64,000 nt of DNA from Larimichthys crocea (taxonomy: Eukaryota > Chordata > Actinopteri > Sciaenidae), in contig NC_040018.1 of NCBI RefSeq assembly GCF_000972845.2, forward strand, positions 11,815,157-11,879,156, given 5' to 3'. Both the position numbers and the translations under genes were made by a program. The notes beneath the pieces were generated by a model. The model did no database searches. It was not told where the DNA came from and worked only from the letters and a program-made list of their open reading frames with translations. How positions within the stretch are numbered: position 1 is the first letter of the stretch; every line of letters starts with the position of its first letter. Positions 38,471 to 52,095 of this stretch are shown piece after piece.

Positions 38471-40526
38471 CTGTCATATCCTATTACAATGTTTTTAGCG
38501 TGGAACAACAGTACTGCACCAGTGGTGTGTTGGACTCTTTGATGACTTTGACTTAAGGCAGTTCTTGTATTTTCAGTGTAGACTTGCACTTGTTTTGACA
38601 GTCTTCCGTTTATAACATTGATGTTATATGTTTAATATGTACTGACACGTTCATCTTTTATTTCTTTTACTTTATTAAAGCCATAAGTAAAGCAGAGAGC
38701 ACTGGCCAAAGTTCTGTATGAGTTAGTTGAGCCAGTGGCACTGAATCGGGGATTATGAGTAAAGACCTCTGAATCTCAGATTTAATGACACACTCTAGGG
38801 AACAAGCATAACATAACCTTAATGTGCTTCATAGATCTTTTCATGTGGTGAATTTGAAAAAAAGAAACTTTCATGATTCTTATTGTGGTCAGTTCATCAA
38901 TCGTGCAGATCACTGTAGAACATCATTCAGGAATCTTGTGGAATCAATTAATCATCAGTTTAATGTAAATACAGAGTTGTATTACTTTTATGTTACGTCA
39001 ACCTAAAAAAAAAAGTCTACATTACATCTTCAGAGCAGCTAAGAACATCTGACAGGAAGTCCTTTGACCTGAAATGATGAGTTAAATTAATGTACCATGT
39101 TGTCTTCTAGAGAAACATTAATAGTATGGGATCAGACTCCCCAGAATGCATTGTTTGAGCATAAAGCTCTTCAGTGACATTCATTTTTTTCATTAAAGAC
39201 ATTTAAATAAAAGAAATTTTGTCATTAAAGAAATTATGCATGAAACCTTGTTGTGTGTCGGTAAATATAAAACAGATTACTGGGAGCAGCCATACATGTC
39301 TTCCCTGTATAAGTTGAGTACGAGTATAAAAGTGGCTTCAGTGGGAGCAGTCACAGCTGTAAGGCATCTGCAGCAACTGAATAACTGATTCTTCAGACTA
39401 TGACAATACATTTGGAAGGCAAATTTGAATGCAACGTATCAGTATGACAAGGTTTATTAAAGTTGATGTTTCAAGTTCAGTGACTCAACAAAGTCGGTTT
39501 TACATTACAATAGTTCATACTTTGAACTAATTATTCAAGTTTAGTTCATTTCACTGGCGTTATTAAAGCAGCGGGGGAACTTACATTTCTAAGTTGAACC
39601 AGTGTGTGTGAACCAGTGTACTAGATTTATTATAATTCTCAAAATTCCTCAAACTGGAACTCTGTTTAACTCCCACGCCGTCTGTCACGGTGTAAAAAAA
39701 TCGGATGAAAAATATGTTGTTGTAAAGCTAACGCGTTGTACTGACTCTCAAAATGTTCTGAAGTTTTGTTGTGGTGACACGCTGCATCTGATGTCAGCCA
39801 GAAGTTACACTTTACTTACGGGAAACAAAATCTTTACTGGCAGGTGAACAGAGTTCTGTGAAGGTACTCAGTTTAACTCTGAGGTAGGCTTCTGTGTGAG
39901 TGCCTGCTGTGGATTGTGGATTGTGAACTGTGTGTTGATGAATGTCAGAAAAGAAAGAAAAGAACAAAATTCTACACAGATGTGTGAATGCTGATTTAAA
40001 CACCAGTGAACAATCAATCACAATAAATGTCTAATTCAGAAAAGGAACTGCAGATCTATGATTTTTACTTCATGATTCATGGTAAACATTGAAATAACTC
40101 TAGAATACATAAATAAATAAAATGAAAACGTTAGACATTACATTAAAATATGTGTTATTAATTTTCAGGGGCCTTCAAAATGAAATCTTTTTATACTTCC
40201 TAATAAATCCAAATTATGATATAAAGCTACAAACAGGAATCAAATAACTTACGGTACTTTAATTTCAAATAAACACAAACAGAAATTGTGGAGACAGATA
40301 TTTTCAGTAACCCTCTTTGTGTATTTTCTCTGCTGTGAAAAGAAAAGGGGGTCTGAACTGAACCATAGTTTTCTGGAAGTGGTTGGGATTAAAGGTCGGC
40401 CACATATGTGTACTTTATGGTCTAACATGTAGAAGTCTTTTTTTTTTCTTTTTCTTGGGCATTGTTTCTGTATAAGTGACAGTGATCATAACAATGCATG
40501 TTTTAATTTTGAGAGCCATAGTACAA
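38471..40526. other. gene-free region
   Basis: AT-rich DNA without a recognised repeat, RNA gene or credible exon. Confidence 0.6.
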
Positions 40527-40910
40527 TGTATACCCACTCATTTTTTGGGTATACACACTTCTAAGTCTGCATCATTCAGTAGTTGTGGGAGCTGATTTTC
40601 TTCTTTCCTAGGATAGTGAAGACATTGTGAGGAGATGGAGTAAGAAATAAACGTCTCAGCAGTGGTCCAGTATTTACTGCAAAAACAATCTTCTGTGGCT
40701 AATGCTGATTTCATAATGATCCTTACTCCCTGAAGTCAAGCAGCAGAGGTTAAGTGACAATGACTATTGTACTATTTTTGGCTGAGTTAAATATATAAGA
40801 GTAGTCTTACCTGTCACTGTAACCTAGAGTGTTTATCCTTTGCTGGGCAGACTGCTTTAAAAAATGGGGGTGTACATTTAAAATATACCCACTTCTCCAG
40901 GCATCACTAC
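40527..40910. mobile_element. possible non-autonomous DNA transposon relic
   Basis: The left end is a perfect 9-bp inverted repeat, TGTATACCC and GGGTATACA, around an 11-nt loop (40527-40555). About 310 bp later an imperfect version (GGGTGTA and TATACCC, 40868-40890) precedes ggcatcactacgccactgg, a phrase I associate with dispersed fish repeats. Flanking target duplications were not found. The element boundaries are guesses. Confidence 0.3.
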
Positions 40911-42755
40911 GCCACTGGCTGTGTGGTAAACCAAAGCTGGTGTGTGCGTGTATCATATATATCTGGGTAGAGGTCTGGTTTGTCTCCCCTTCATACTGGT
41001 GCATAGATTTGTTTTTGCCACCATATCATTTTTCTGTGGTCCTGACTGCATGACACAAAACATACTGACTTTACTGTCGCTTTGTTCGTGTCCACGTCAG
41101 GTTGTGTGATAGTGTCAGCCTTCTGCTGCGTTGTGCTTAATGTGTGAAACGGTTTCTCCTCCCCCTCCTTGACCTCGCAGTGGTAAGAACACACCTGCAG
41201 GTTCACACGTCTATGCCAAGCCTGATCGAGGGTTTTCTGGGCGAGGACGAGATGAGCCTCTGCCTGTTTGAAGCGCGGCAGCAGTCTTTTATGCGCTGCC
41301 GAAATTGGTTTCACATGAGTGGGGGACCAAACTGCGTCAGCAGATTTTCTGATCAAATTAAATGAAGAAAGAGGGGAAAGCAAAAAAAAAAAGGAACCAG
41401 CGGTTGCACTTATCTTGAATTTAATAAAAGGGCCCAAGGAGGTAAAGATAGAAAAATCATCTGTTCTCGCTTTGTTCGTCCTCACTTTGAGTTTGACTTG
41501 GTGTGTAATCTTGGTGTACACAGTCAGAGCAACAGTCTGCACCTCCACTGCTCACAGTGCCAGCGAAACATCTGTTTGACTTCCTGTGGAGGAGCTTTAA
41601 ACATCTGGTACCTTATGTATGGCAGGTTCAAAGTTAGAACAGGTAAACTCCCTGCAGACCTCTGTGTTTCTGATTCATGAGCACAGGATTTGATTTCTAA
41701 ATGTGCTTTCATGGTTCAACAAATGTACATGACATATAAAAGCAAAAGTGAAGGAACCATGTTATTAAAATAAAATTAAAATCATCATTTTAAATGTTTT
41801 TTTTTCATGCAGTCTCTGTTCTCTGCCTTATATGCTTAGGCATGCATCTGTGTGCCTTGCACATACTGTAACACATACTTTAATGTGCGTGCAAGCATTT
41901 ATATGTATGTGCATGTTAGTGCAGTACAGTGTGGATTCAGTTCAGGGTTATTATTTTCCATCTGCCTTTTTTAAAACATCTTGACTTTCAGGCTGTGCAG
42001 AATTTGCAGGAGGCCTGGACATGGTGCCGAGCCCATCCAGACTCTCTACATTCACAAAAGCCACAGATGAAAGTTTATTAGTATCTGGAAAAATGTTTCC
42101 CATATGTGACTACCTCCAGAATATGGTGTTGATGTCGGGATTCCTCCTTTACTGATATGATCAGTTGAGAAAATTATCCTGCTTCATCAAATTCAGAGCA
42201 CACCCAGCTGGCACACACAGCACAGCAGAGTATAGGGTGGTGTGTGTGTGTGTGTGTGTGGGTGTTCATGATTTTCTGAGAAAGAGTCTGCAATTGCAGT
42301 TAGCAGATTCAGGAAGAGTGTGTGTTGCTGGCTGGAACTGTTAGCTGTCCGCTGTAGCACTGTCGCTGTGCTCGTTTGCGGTTGGAAGTGAGAAGTCGCT
42401 GTTAGGAAAAATTCATTACTGACCTCCGTGAATTTAAGCTCAGAGGGTGAGAAAAACACGGACGCCTGTGGTGAAGTGTTAAACTGCTTACGAGCTGCTA
42501 ATAGTTTTGGTTTAACCATGACCTTATTGTGCGGATTGATTTAAAAGGGTTTCATGCTCAGAATCAAACTGGAAATGTGTACAATCCTGTCAAAGTAACA
42601 TTTGAGACATTTTAGGGTGAATTACAGAAAAAGTGCATAATATAGCGATGAGGGACATTTTATTTAATGAACTTATTTCTTTTCTAGTGAAGAGCCATAC
42701 ATTTCACTTTGACTAAAACTTCACAATACTTTCAGAATCGGGCTCACATTACACA
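40911..42755. other. gene-free region
   Basis: Contains the longest ORF of the desert (40991-41548, - strand, 185 codons), which I reject as a gene, and a (GT)n tract at 42240-42261. Nothing else is recognised. Confidence 0.6.
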
Positions 42756-42893
42756 CTGCACTCAGCAGATGCTTTTTGTCTAAAGCATTTACATACATTT
42801 CCCTCTCTGCTCACAGGGACCAATTTGGCATTCAGCGCACTGACATGTGGACAGGAGTAGCAGGGATTGAACCCTCCACCTGCCTTCACAGTA
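42756..42893 (+). repeat. degenerate teleost dispersed repeat
   Basis: The pieces ctgcactcagcagatgcttt, ttggcattcagcgcactgac, acatgtggacaggagtagca and gggattgaaccctccacc recall the common fish repeat 'gcatttagcagacgcttttatccaaagcgactta ... gggattcgaacc'. This is a mutated partial copy. Recall-based, not aligned. Confidence 0.55.
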
Positions 42894-45800
42894 CAGGTCA
42901 CAACAAAGAGGGGCAGCCCTCATGCTGCAGTACACACAGTTTGCGAGTACTGCTTGTGAATACACACTTGGCAAAAAGCGATTAAGAACGTATGAGACAG
43001 AAAAAAACTGTTGCCGTTAATCAAATTCTTGATGATTTAGCAATCGCCCACTGGTATTTAAATGGCTAATGCTTGGCATGTTTGGTAACCTCTTTTGCCT
43101 AGTGTGTGCCCCTACCTATAATTTAGCTCCCAGCAGCAACCATACTGGCTCTACTGGGCAGAAAACTTTAAGGGAGGTTTTATACTTGGCTTTACAATCT
43201 CTGAAAACCACAGCCACAAATATGTCCTCCACAGAGGATAATGACACTTGAACATGGTGATTGCGCAGCTGACAGCAACACATGTGATACCAGTGTTTCA
43301 AAATGTGCTACGTATTTTCAAGGACAGTCCAGCTTATGTACTGTAGGTTGCCGTGAAGAACAATAAATGATTTTTCCGTCACTTACGTTTATCCAAAATG
43401 GTGGCCCCAACTTTCAGAGAAGAGAAGAAACTGTAGAATATTTTGGAGGCATATTGATACTGATAAATCTTTCCATTGCTTGTGGGATTCATAAGTTTAA
43501 AAGACGCTCTCCAATGTCAAATCTGCCAATACAACTGAAGTAATGCACATGTTTAAGTTCCACTGTATGCTAAGTGAAAAAACAAGCAGTAGAGACATGT
43601 GATACTAATGTGTACCAGTATGAAGAAACTTCAGAAACGCTGCACTGGCACCTCACCCGATTCCAACCACTTCTGAGAGATAATGCTGTGCAAATAGGTT
43701 GCAGGCTGCAATCTAGAGGGCACTGTATTCTGAATAAATTACACAAATGTCCAGCAATTTGTTGTCTCCCTCCCTACCACCCTGTCTTTGTAAATGTCCA
43801 GATGCTGAAGCATTGGTTGATGCTGTCACCTTTTTTTTTTTTGGGAGGGGGGGGTTCCACTGGCTCTTCTTTCATTATGCAGTTTGTTGTTTCACATGGT
43901 GTACGTCTTCATTCTTTCAAATGTAAACTTATGAAAAATACTTTTGGTTAGGACTTTCTAGACAGACAAGAAAGTCTACGAAGCTGACAGTTGTGTTAAA
44001 CCCAGAGTCTCTTGCAGTGCACTATGTTATGTTTGGAAAACCACTGAAAGACAGCTTCTGCCAAATAAAAGAGTTTAACTTCTATTAATTCTTTATAGAT
44101 GAGATTGGCTTTCATTGACAGTCAATAAATCCAGCTGTCTTCAATTTAGATCTTTTCAAGGTTGCTAAGTGAAGATCTCCTGCCGCATGCTAACCTCAAC
44201 CTTGTTGCTAAAATTTCACTCCCGCACCATGAAACTTTAAAATGAAAGTTGATATAAAACCATAATGTTTCTGGCTTAGTTTTATGAGGTTTTCCAACTG
44301 ATTTGTTTCAATAGCAAATAGCTTATTATATCAGACGCCATTATTACTTTTTAATGGTCTATCATATGAAACACTGTGTATTTTGGATTAAGATTAACCA
44401 CTGATTTTATTTTATTTTTTTAAATATGTAATCTTGTTATGCAGCAAACCCTCAATATCTTTCATTTAAAGCTGTACTGAGTGATTCTTTGGCACTGCAG
44501 GACACAAAGTAGACAAGCTTCTTGCACTGTGATATATTATATCTGTCTATGGTACATTTATAACTATAATGTCAGCAAACTATATTTTACTTATCATAAA
44601 GTAAAGTCTAGTTATTATTCTTCTACTTTTATTGAACACAAGTTGAAAATAACACTTTTTATGTATCGGTATCTCTTTGTTTTACTGGTTTGATTTTCTT
44701 CAGCAGCCACAGTTTACTTCAGCTCTTCAGCTTACTCCAGTCTGAGCTGGTTTGCTGGGACTTACCCAGCCCAACTCCTTCAATAACAGATGAACAGATA
44801 CATCTTGAAGGAAATATACTTCTGGCTGATCAGTTTTTCATCCGTTCTCAGGTTTCTAATGAATGTATCTGCAAACAGCTCACTGATAACATATTTGATT
44901 TCTTATCCAACAATAATAGCTCCTGGCCACTAAAGTACAATTTACTTATGGTTCAGGCATGTTGACCTTTTCAGTATTAATGAACACCATAATCTTTACA
45001 TAACTTAATATTTTAGCAGTGTAAGGCAGAAACACTATATGTTGCTCAAATAACCATCATCACCATCCATTCCAGCCTCACCCCAACAACTTCATCACGT
45101 ATCCTAGATGGGATTCCCGAGTAGTGATTATGTTTTTTACCCCAATATGTATTATACAAAGTAAATAAGTCATTCAAACATATTTTGTATGAGACAAGAT
45201 AGGTGGCAGGATCGCTTTGGTTTCCCACAGTTTGATATGGGAATGCTGGTGAGAGCTGGGGGATTTCATCCTCATGAAAAAAACAAACAAATTAGTCAAG
45301 AGTGGCTGGATGACGCAGAAAGTCAGAGAGATGTTCATTCTCACTGGGAATGATAGAACTGGCAACCTTTTGAGTTAATTGACAGATTGCTAGCCAGTGC
45401 TATAACCTACAGGACAGCAACCTTTTAGTTGGCTTGCAAAGATGGCTCATGCACTGAAGGAAACAAGCTAGATACAGGTCATCTTTTAGTAATCTAGTTT
45501 CAGAATAAAAGGAGAGAGACTCATATATATATATATATGCATACACTTTACCTTTTTGAGATTCACAGTGTTCAGTAGCATGCAAGGAGGGTGGAATGCA
45601 GGGAGGAGAGCAAAGTTGTCTTTCATGTTCCTGCAATCCTCCCATTTTTCTCTTGTGTATATGACCGCCATATGGAAACACTCATAAAGAAAATTAGCCA
45701 CAAATAAAAAGACTTGACAGTCCTATTCATAGAGAGAGCAGGCCAGGTTGTTTGACTCCCTTCATCTCGCAGGTGTTCTTGGGTGAAGGGGTTTTTTTTT

Positions 45801-48800
45801 TTGGTCGTTTTCTTTTACCTCCTTTTAGTCACTGTAAATTTAAGTTTTATGTCATAAATGAAATGAGTAAAAGCAGTGATGATGTGTTCTAATCTAGTGA
45901 CAGATGTGGACTATTGTGTGCTTCACTTGACTTGATATGCTCTTTCACTTAGACATACTGGCTGTTTATATGTTAGCAGAGAAAAGAGAAAGAAAAACAG
46001 GTTGTGATGAAAAGCTCCTCAAACTAGAGACCAGCAAAGGAAAACAGGCACATTCTCTGGAACAATGTCACTGGGATAAAAGTTGACTGTGATCTCCGAG
46101 CCTGACCTCCGACCCTGACAGTATTTGGATTAGAGAAGACAAGATCCTGTGCATCCTTTAGTGTTTACTCTCTGAGACTCAGCCAGAACTGGACAGGGGG
46201 TGTTGTGGGAGGGCTGGAGGAGACCCTCCTGTGTTTATTTTGGTGGGCACATAGGAGTCTCGCAGCAAGGTGCTTGCTGTCATCACTGTGACCTACGAAC
46301 TCGGGCCGCCGGACATCACCAAGACTCCAGAGAAGAGATCCACAGCAGCATGTGGGATGCTCAGCGAAGAGGTCAGAGGGCAGGGCTGCTGCTGAACATG
46401 TGCACAGATGTCAAGAAACAGCCTCACTGAATTTTCTTTGACTTTGCAGCTTTTTCAAAAAGATTGGTAGTAGACAGCTAATTGAAAAAAAGCAGCCTGC
46501 CACTGAGAATACTGAAGGTGAAAAGGAACATGACAGCAACCTGCATTTTAACACAAGAGGTTGCCAAGGGTACGACTGAACCTTTTTGTCTGTTCACTTT
46601 GGTTTAACAAGCATAAAGGCACTTGAAACATTTTATGTGGCAAGTATATGTGAGCGTTTGATTCCAGTATCCAGACAACATGATCCCTCCCTCTCTGTGG
46701 AATATCAAAAATGAGTGGATGGATGAACTCTGAAAACTATGAAACAGATAAATCCACACAACCACATAGCTCCCATGGAGAAAAATATATTATCCAGTAG
46801 TGACGTTTTAAGCATGAGGCATTACTTCAGAGTCGCCATCTTAAATACCTACAATCCATCTGGTCGTGTCATATCCCACATGTTGCAAATAATCACTATA
46901 ATAGTAGAAAAAAATATAACTTTTGTAAATATAATATTTTGTTTGCATATGTTTGGTGTTGTTCCCCAATGAGATCTCACACTTACAAGTGATAATCAGG
47001 ACATACACAAGGCAATCTGCATATACCTTAGTGCATTGTGCGTATGGCTGCAATGATTGACTGTTCACTAGAGAGACATCACAACATTTTAAGATTCAAA
47101 GACAGTCAAGACATTTCTTACAATCAGGAATTGTGTCTAAGAGTACCATGGGGAAGAATTAGTCTGATAAACTATGGAAGAGGAACAGATCTGAAGTTTT
47201 TCCACCAACTTCCACCACTGTATAGTGGCTGAGGCTTATATCTTAATATAGCTGGAGTCATGGAGCTTATGCTGTCTCATAAATATGTCAGTTCAGAAAC
47301 TCTGCTTACAGCTGCCTCAGGAAATCCTCATCATAGCTCCAGTATGCATTATCTTCACCTTTTATCATGTTGTAGAGAAGAAAAATATTCGATAAGAGAG
47401 TGAAGCATTAAATGCTTTAAATTTATGTGTTTTTGTTATCAAAAAAGAATGAAAATGAGCCAAAAAAGTGACAAGGGCCCTACACAGAGACATCCCAAGG
47501 GGATAACGTGTTTAAAAAACAGATAAAGACTTAGAATTTCTTCCAAAGTCTGTTTGTCTGTAGACACTTTGTGTGAGTTTTAAGTTGTTTATCCTCACAA
47601 ATATTTCTCCAAAGAGGGTATATCTTGGATCTGCTCTGTCACAAGAATGAATAAACAGTAAATAAACAAATCAGAATCTGACTTCACATTCTCAGTAGCT
47701 TAATTTCTTAGAAAAGGGTAATCAGGAAGTTACAAAACGTATGACGCTAACATTCATTTACTGCTGGTGCGATGCCATGTTTCCAGGTTTTAACATCAAT
47801 CTGGAGCCCCGTCAGCTCAGTGCATATGCTCGTCTATGACAAAGATGGGTGATCATGCATCATTGAGCTACTCAGACCATGAGCCACGGAACAGCATCGA
47901 TGACCAGCACTGAAACCCGAGTGACCTTTTTCAGAAAAGGTCAGCAGCAAGAGAAAACAGAGAGCTCACTCACTGGTCTAATATCCTGGAATGTCCTGGA
48001 AGCTGTGAGGAGAAAAAAAAGGTCCTTTCAAACAGGATCTTAATCAGAGTCATGTTCCTTATTTAATTTGAGAGGACATTCACACAGACGCAGATGCGTC
48101 TTTCTTCAGATGATCATTTATTCAGTTAAGGAAGTTTGAGGAATCATACAAGTATGAATGGTTACTATTTCTGTTGCATACATACAGTCTCAGTGTTCAG
48201 AAATCACTCCTTAGGCCTTTCCTCCTGTTAATCTATTCCCTGAGAGTGGCTCCAAGATGTGGAAGAGCTAAGGATAAATATATAATATCCATTACATATC
48301 TATGATATTTTATCCATGTATCACACCCCGTACATCTTCACTGGTCTTTCCTTTCTTCTGTGCCACGTGTCTGTGTTTGTGTTGTCATCGTATTAACTAT
48401 TATATTGTGTCGTGTTATACACTGAATTATGCCCACTTGGTACATCCAACAAGTGTTGTGTGTGTAATGCAAATTAAAATCATGACTGTGTGGAGTTAGT
48501 CATGGAAATTTATGTCAAAGTGTTCTTTCTTTTTTCTTTCTATTTTTTTTTTTACAAGTCTTGCATTGCTTTTCCTGGCCGTTATCACACTACAGCTAAT
48601 TGAAAATGCTGTTATTGTTATTAGCAGTAGAAGGTACTAGTAGCAGAGCTATACATACAATACATGAGGGTTTTTAGAGGTATGCAACAGTCAAATGGTT
48701 TCTGTGGTGCAGCCAGCTCTTTGGAGATATATGTATGTCAGGTTGTGGGAGCTGCCATGCTGGCAACAAAGCACTTTTCATCCTGCTTCAGGGTGACCAA

Positions 48801-49895
48801 GTGATTCCAATTAAACCTGCATGTGTTGTTTACTGAGGCTGGGGTCGTGCAAGAACCTTGGATCACTCTGACCTGCGTCTGTTCAGACAAACATTGAAAT
48901 CCAGTCTTACTTTCTCGAACCGAGCAGTCTGTTTGAGTTTCTACAGTATGCTTGTATGTATGTTTTCTAATTGATTTCCATATGCAACACGGCTACAGCT
49001 TATGATAACAGCACCCAATGCATACAAGCAGTGATGCTGGCCAGACATCCGCCCACGCTCTGAAATACAAAAAATTGAATTGCTGAATTAAAATATTATC
49101 AGTAAACTGATCAGATCAAATTGAAGGCGAGCAGGAAAAACCAAGACAAATCAATTTGTTTTAGTATAATGTGACTTCCACTGACTGAAAAAGAGAAGTG
49201 ACCAGTCTGAGAGGGCAGAGGAAGGAAAAGATATATGAGGAAGGCTGAACTGCCTGAGGAAAAGTAACATACAAAGCACTGAGTGATGGAGCTTAGATGC
49301 TCGGGCAGAATCCCGTAATAAAACAGTTTTATCATCCTGCTCTGTTGTCCACACTTAACTGACACTCACAAAAACGTGGCACTTTCTGAAGCCATGACAT
49401 TAAGACAGTGTAGTAAAACTTTATAACTTTCAAATGGGTAAAATGGTATCACTGTAAGAGGTTACTAACGACATAAAAATGACAAAGTAGGGGTTAAAAA
49501 GTTTGTGCTTCAGGTTGTAGATGTCCTGCATTGCCCTTGATATAGCAGCAAACAGGCCCAACTATAAGGTTTCATGGTTTGTTTGTCAGATACACAAGTA
49601 AATGCAATGAACCAAACAAAACAGTTCAAGATGAAAATTATTATGCATATGTGCAAGCATGCAGTGTTCAGGTTTCAATGAACACAATGTGCTATTTCAA
49701 TTCAGGAAGACAGAATGTCACTAGATGTGCTCAGTAGCGCTCTACTGCATATTTTTCCCGAAATAGGCCATAGTTATCTTGAAACATACATTTTAAGGAT
49801 TTTGTAGACATTTAACAGAACTGAAGGGCATTATGAAGGATTTTCTCAAGGGTTGTGTTGTTATGTTGGCAGCCTACTCCTGACATTGTAACACT
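42894..49895. other. gene-free region
   Basis: Seven kb of mostly AT-rich DNA with an (AT)n tract at 45522-45538. A GC-richer patch at 46250-46420 is open in two frames but lacks clear splice sites or family resemblance. No gene is supported. Confidence 0.55.
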
Positions 49896-50010
49896 AAAAT
49901 ATGAATGGCGTGGTAGCTCTGTGGTTTGCCCTATGGCCACACAATAGAAAAGATCCAGCTCCCGCAAGAGCCAGCTGGGGCCTTTATGTACAGAGTTTAC
50001 ATATTTATAA
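49896..50010 (+). repeat. degenerate teleost dispersed repeat
   Basis: ggcgtggtagctctgtggtt, agatccagctcccgcaagag and ggcctttatgtacagagttt correspond to a common fish element whose consensus I recall as 'gcgctgtggcacagtggtta ... ggcctttctgtgtggagttt'. Old and mutated. Confidence 0.5.
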
Positions 50011-51440
50011 AATGTGCCATGGACTGGGTTTTCATCGAGTTTGTTTTTATGTCATTTTATCTTATTAAGATTTTTTTGATGTGTCACAAAAAGAAAAGCA
50101 CAAACGTAAATAATGACATTTATCATGGCTGAATTCAATTTTGCTCTTTCAGTTTCAGGGTCCTGATATTCTGCACACTGGTTACACTGTCATGGCTTAC
50201 TGGGATACGTGTACTATTAATGTTATATGTCTACCTGTTGTATCATCACAACTACCTAAATTAGTAATTCTGATTTCAAATTAGAAATGTTATGTTTTGA
50301 CACTTCAATTGATCCATGTAATCTTGAGGTCTCATAATGAGCATGAGTTGTCAATCAGCAGTAAGAGTGAGTTGGGCTTTAAATATTAATACCTAGATTT
50401 TCACTGTTATTTTAGCTGTAGATCAATAGATTATTTACAATTCTATTTTTAGTTTTATGAACTAATGGTTATAAACCACAAATTGAGGATGCATGAAAAT
50501 ATTTGCAGATCAATGACCAAAAATCTAGATGTGTCCTGGTTTCTACAGGAGTACTTCAAGCATCATTATCTAGGAACTCATGCTTACATGCACAAAAACA
50601 ACAAGGATACACCAAAACTGGACCATAATGAGTTACTTGTGCACACACTGTGATGTTTTTTTTCAGCAGTAAGGACATTTTCTTATCAACCAAATCTTGT
50701 CTGATTAAAAATTTACGCACAGCGATGACGCCATAGATCGTCACATAATAGAGGTTTGACAAATTTTTTTGTAAGTCTAAGATCTTTGAGGATGATATAA
50801 AATGACAGATGTACTGAATGAAAAAGCTTTGCGTGTGAGAATGAGGAACATGAAAAGCAGACAGGATAAGTTGATTATGTAGAATGAACAAAGGAGTGTA
50901 CAATTTGGCCAAACTTCAGTCCGGGTAGAGCAGCAAAAGGAATACTGTTGGCCGAGTGTCGACATCAGCTTGTGACTTACTGACTGTCAAATCTAGTGAC
51001 TGTGACTGTGTAAGAAGGAAGGCCCCCTGAACAAACGTCCTTTTCATTTCATGCATTTACACCCATAAACTCTGCCCCTCTGCTGCTGATTCAATTGCAG
51101 CTAATCACTCAATTGCAATCACATGTATGAGCAAGTAAATAATCAAAAGGATTGTGCACAAAAATAACTTTCTCTTCCTTTGCATGTCTGAGAAAGAAGT
51201 GAATTCTGATGCGTCCTTCCGTGTCCATTGAACACTTGTACAAAGGAGTTTGTAGTCTGTCGTGTCTATAACTTTTAGTACTTTCTTATTGTTATTTCAC
51301 ATAAGTTTTTTCCTAGCAGCTAATCTACAATACAGCCACAAACTGCGTCAGTGAGTCTTTGATAGAGTTTAGCTTGTGGGAGCTTTTGCACATGAAGAAG
51401 TGAAGGAAGGAAATAAGGTTTGGCATGTTGACTCAAGGCT
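50011..51440. other. gene-free region
   Basis: AT-rich, no recognised feature. Confidence 0.6.
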
Positions 51441-52095
51441 AAATTTCCCAGGGGGCCTAAATGGACAGCTATTAAAGTTTAATTGCTCTGCTTGCCAATT
51501 GGAAGAGCTGTAAGAGCCCTGGTGGAGTAAATTTTAGAGCTACTGTGGGAAAGCTGTTGAAGGAGTTCAGTGCTCGGCTCACACCTGTCACTGAAAGCAT
51601 ATCCTTATTAGCATAATCTTGGCAGTAATTATATGAAAAGGAAAATATTACAAAACTTGATCCAGAGGGAAAAGGCAGACAACAACAACACTTATAATTT
51701 CCAAATGCCACCCCAATTTCACCCTCATCCCAGAAAAAAAACAGAAAAGAGAATCTGAGCTTTGTTTCTCGATTATTTGCATAATACACTTTGATGGGTG
51801 GATACTCATCTCAATCCCTGGCTCTTTTGTATCTGCAGATTACAAAAGGCCTGTTTCCAGCGCCGTGCAGGCTACCAAGAAGAGACTATCAAAGGGAAGG
51901 AATGGGCTTTCAAGTTAGGACCCTTCGATTGTGTTACAGATTGGTTCCAGGTGAGGCAGCTTTGGGAAGTTCAGCCGGAGGAAAATTGCCCCTCCGTGCA
52001 TTGCTTGTGAGAGGCAGGGAGGCTTCACGGTTGGCATGGTGCTCCGGAATTCCAAAACTACTCACGTTTGGTGGGATTTCTGAGGGATGAACGCT
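51440..52095. promoter_or_regulatory. candidate conserved non-coding element with an octamer
   Basis: About 650 bp of complex sequence that differs from its AT-rich flanks. It has aaagtttaattgctctgc, cttggcagtaattatatg and a perfect ATTTGCAT octamer at 51775-51782. The 51790-52090 part is open in two frames and GC-richer, so a cryptic exon is an alternative. It lies 17.5 kb upstream of alx4. Confidence 0.3.

Noticed and set aside
40991..41548. 185-codon ORF on the - strand, the longest in the desert
   Set aside because: No domain or family resemblance, low-complexity hydrophobic runs from a poly(T)-type tract, no splice or promoter context. It is consistent with a chance open frame.
46200..46430. 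GC-richer patch open in two frames
   Set aside because: No convincing donor, no recognised protein; an alternative frame begins right after a TAG.
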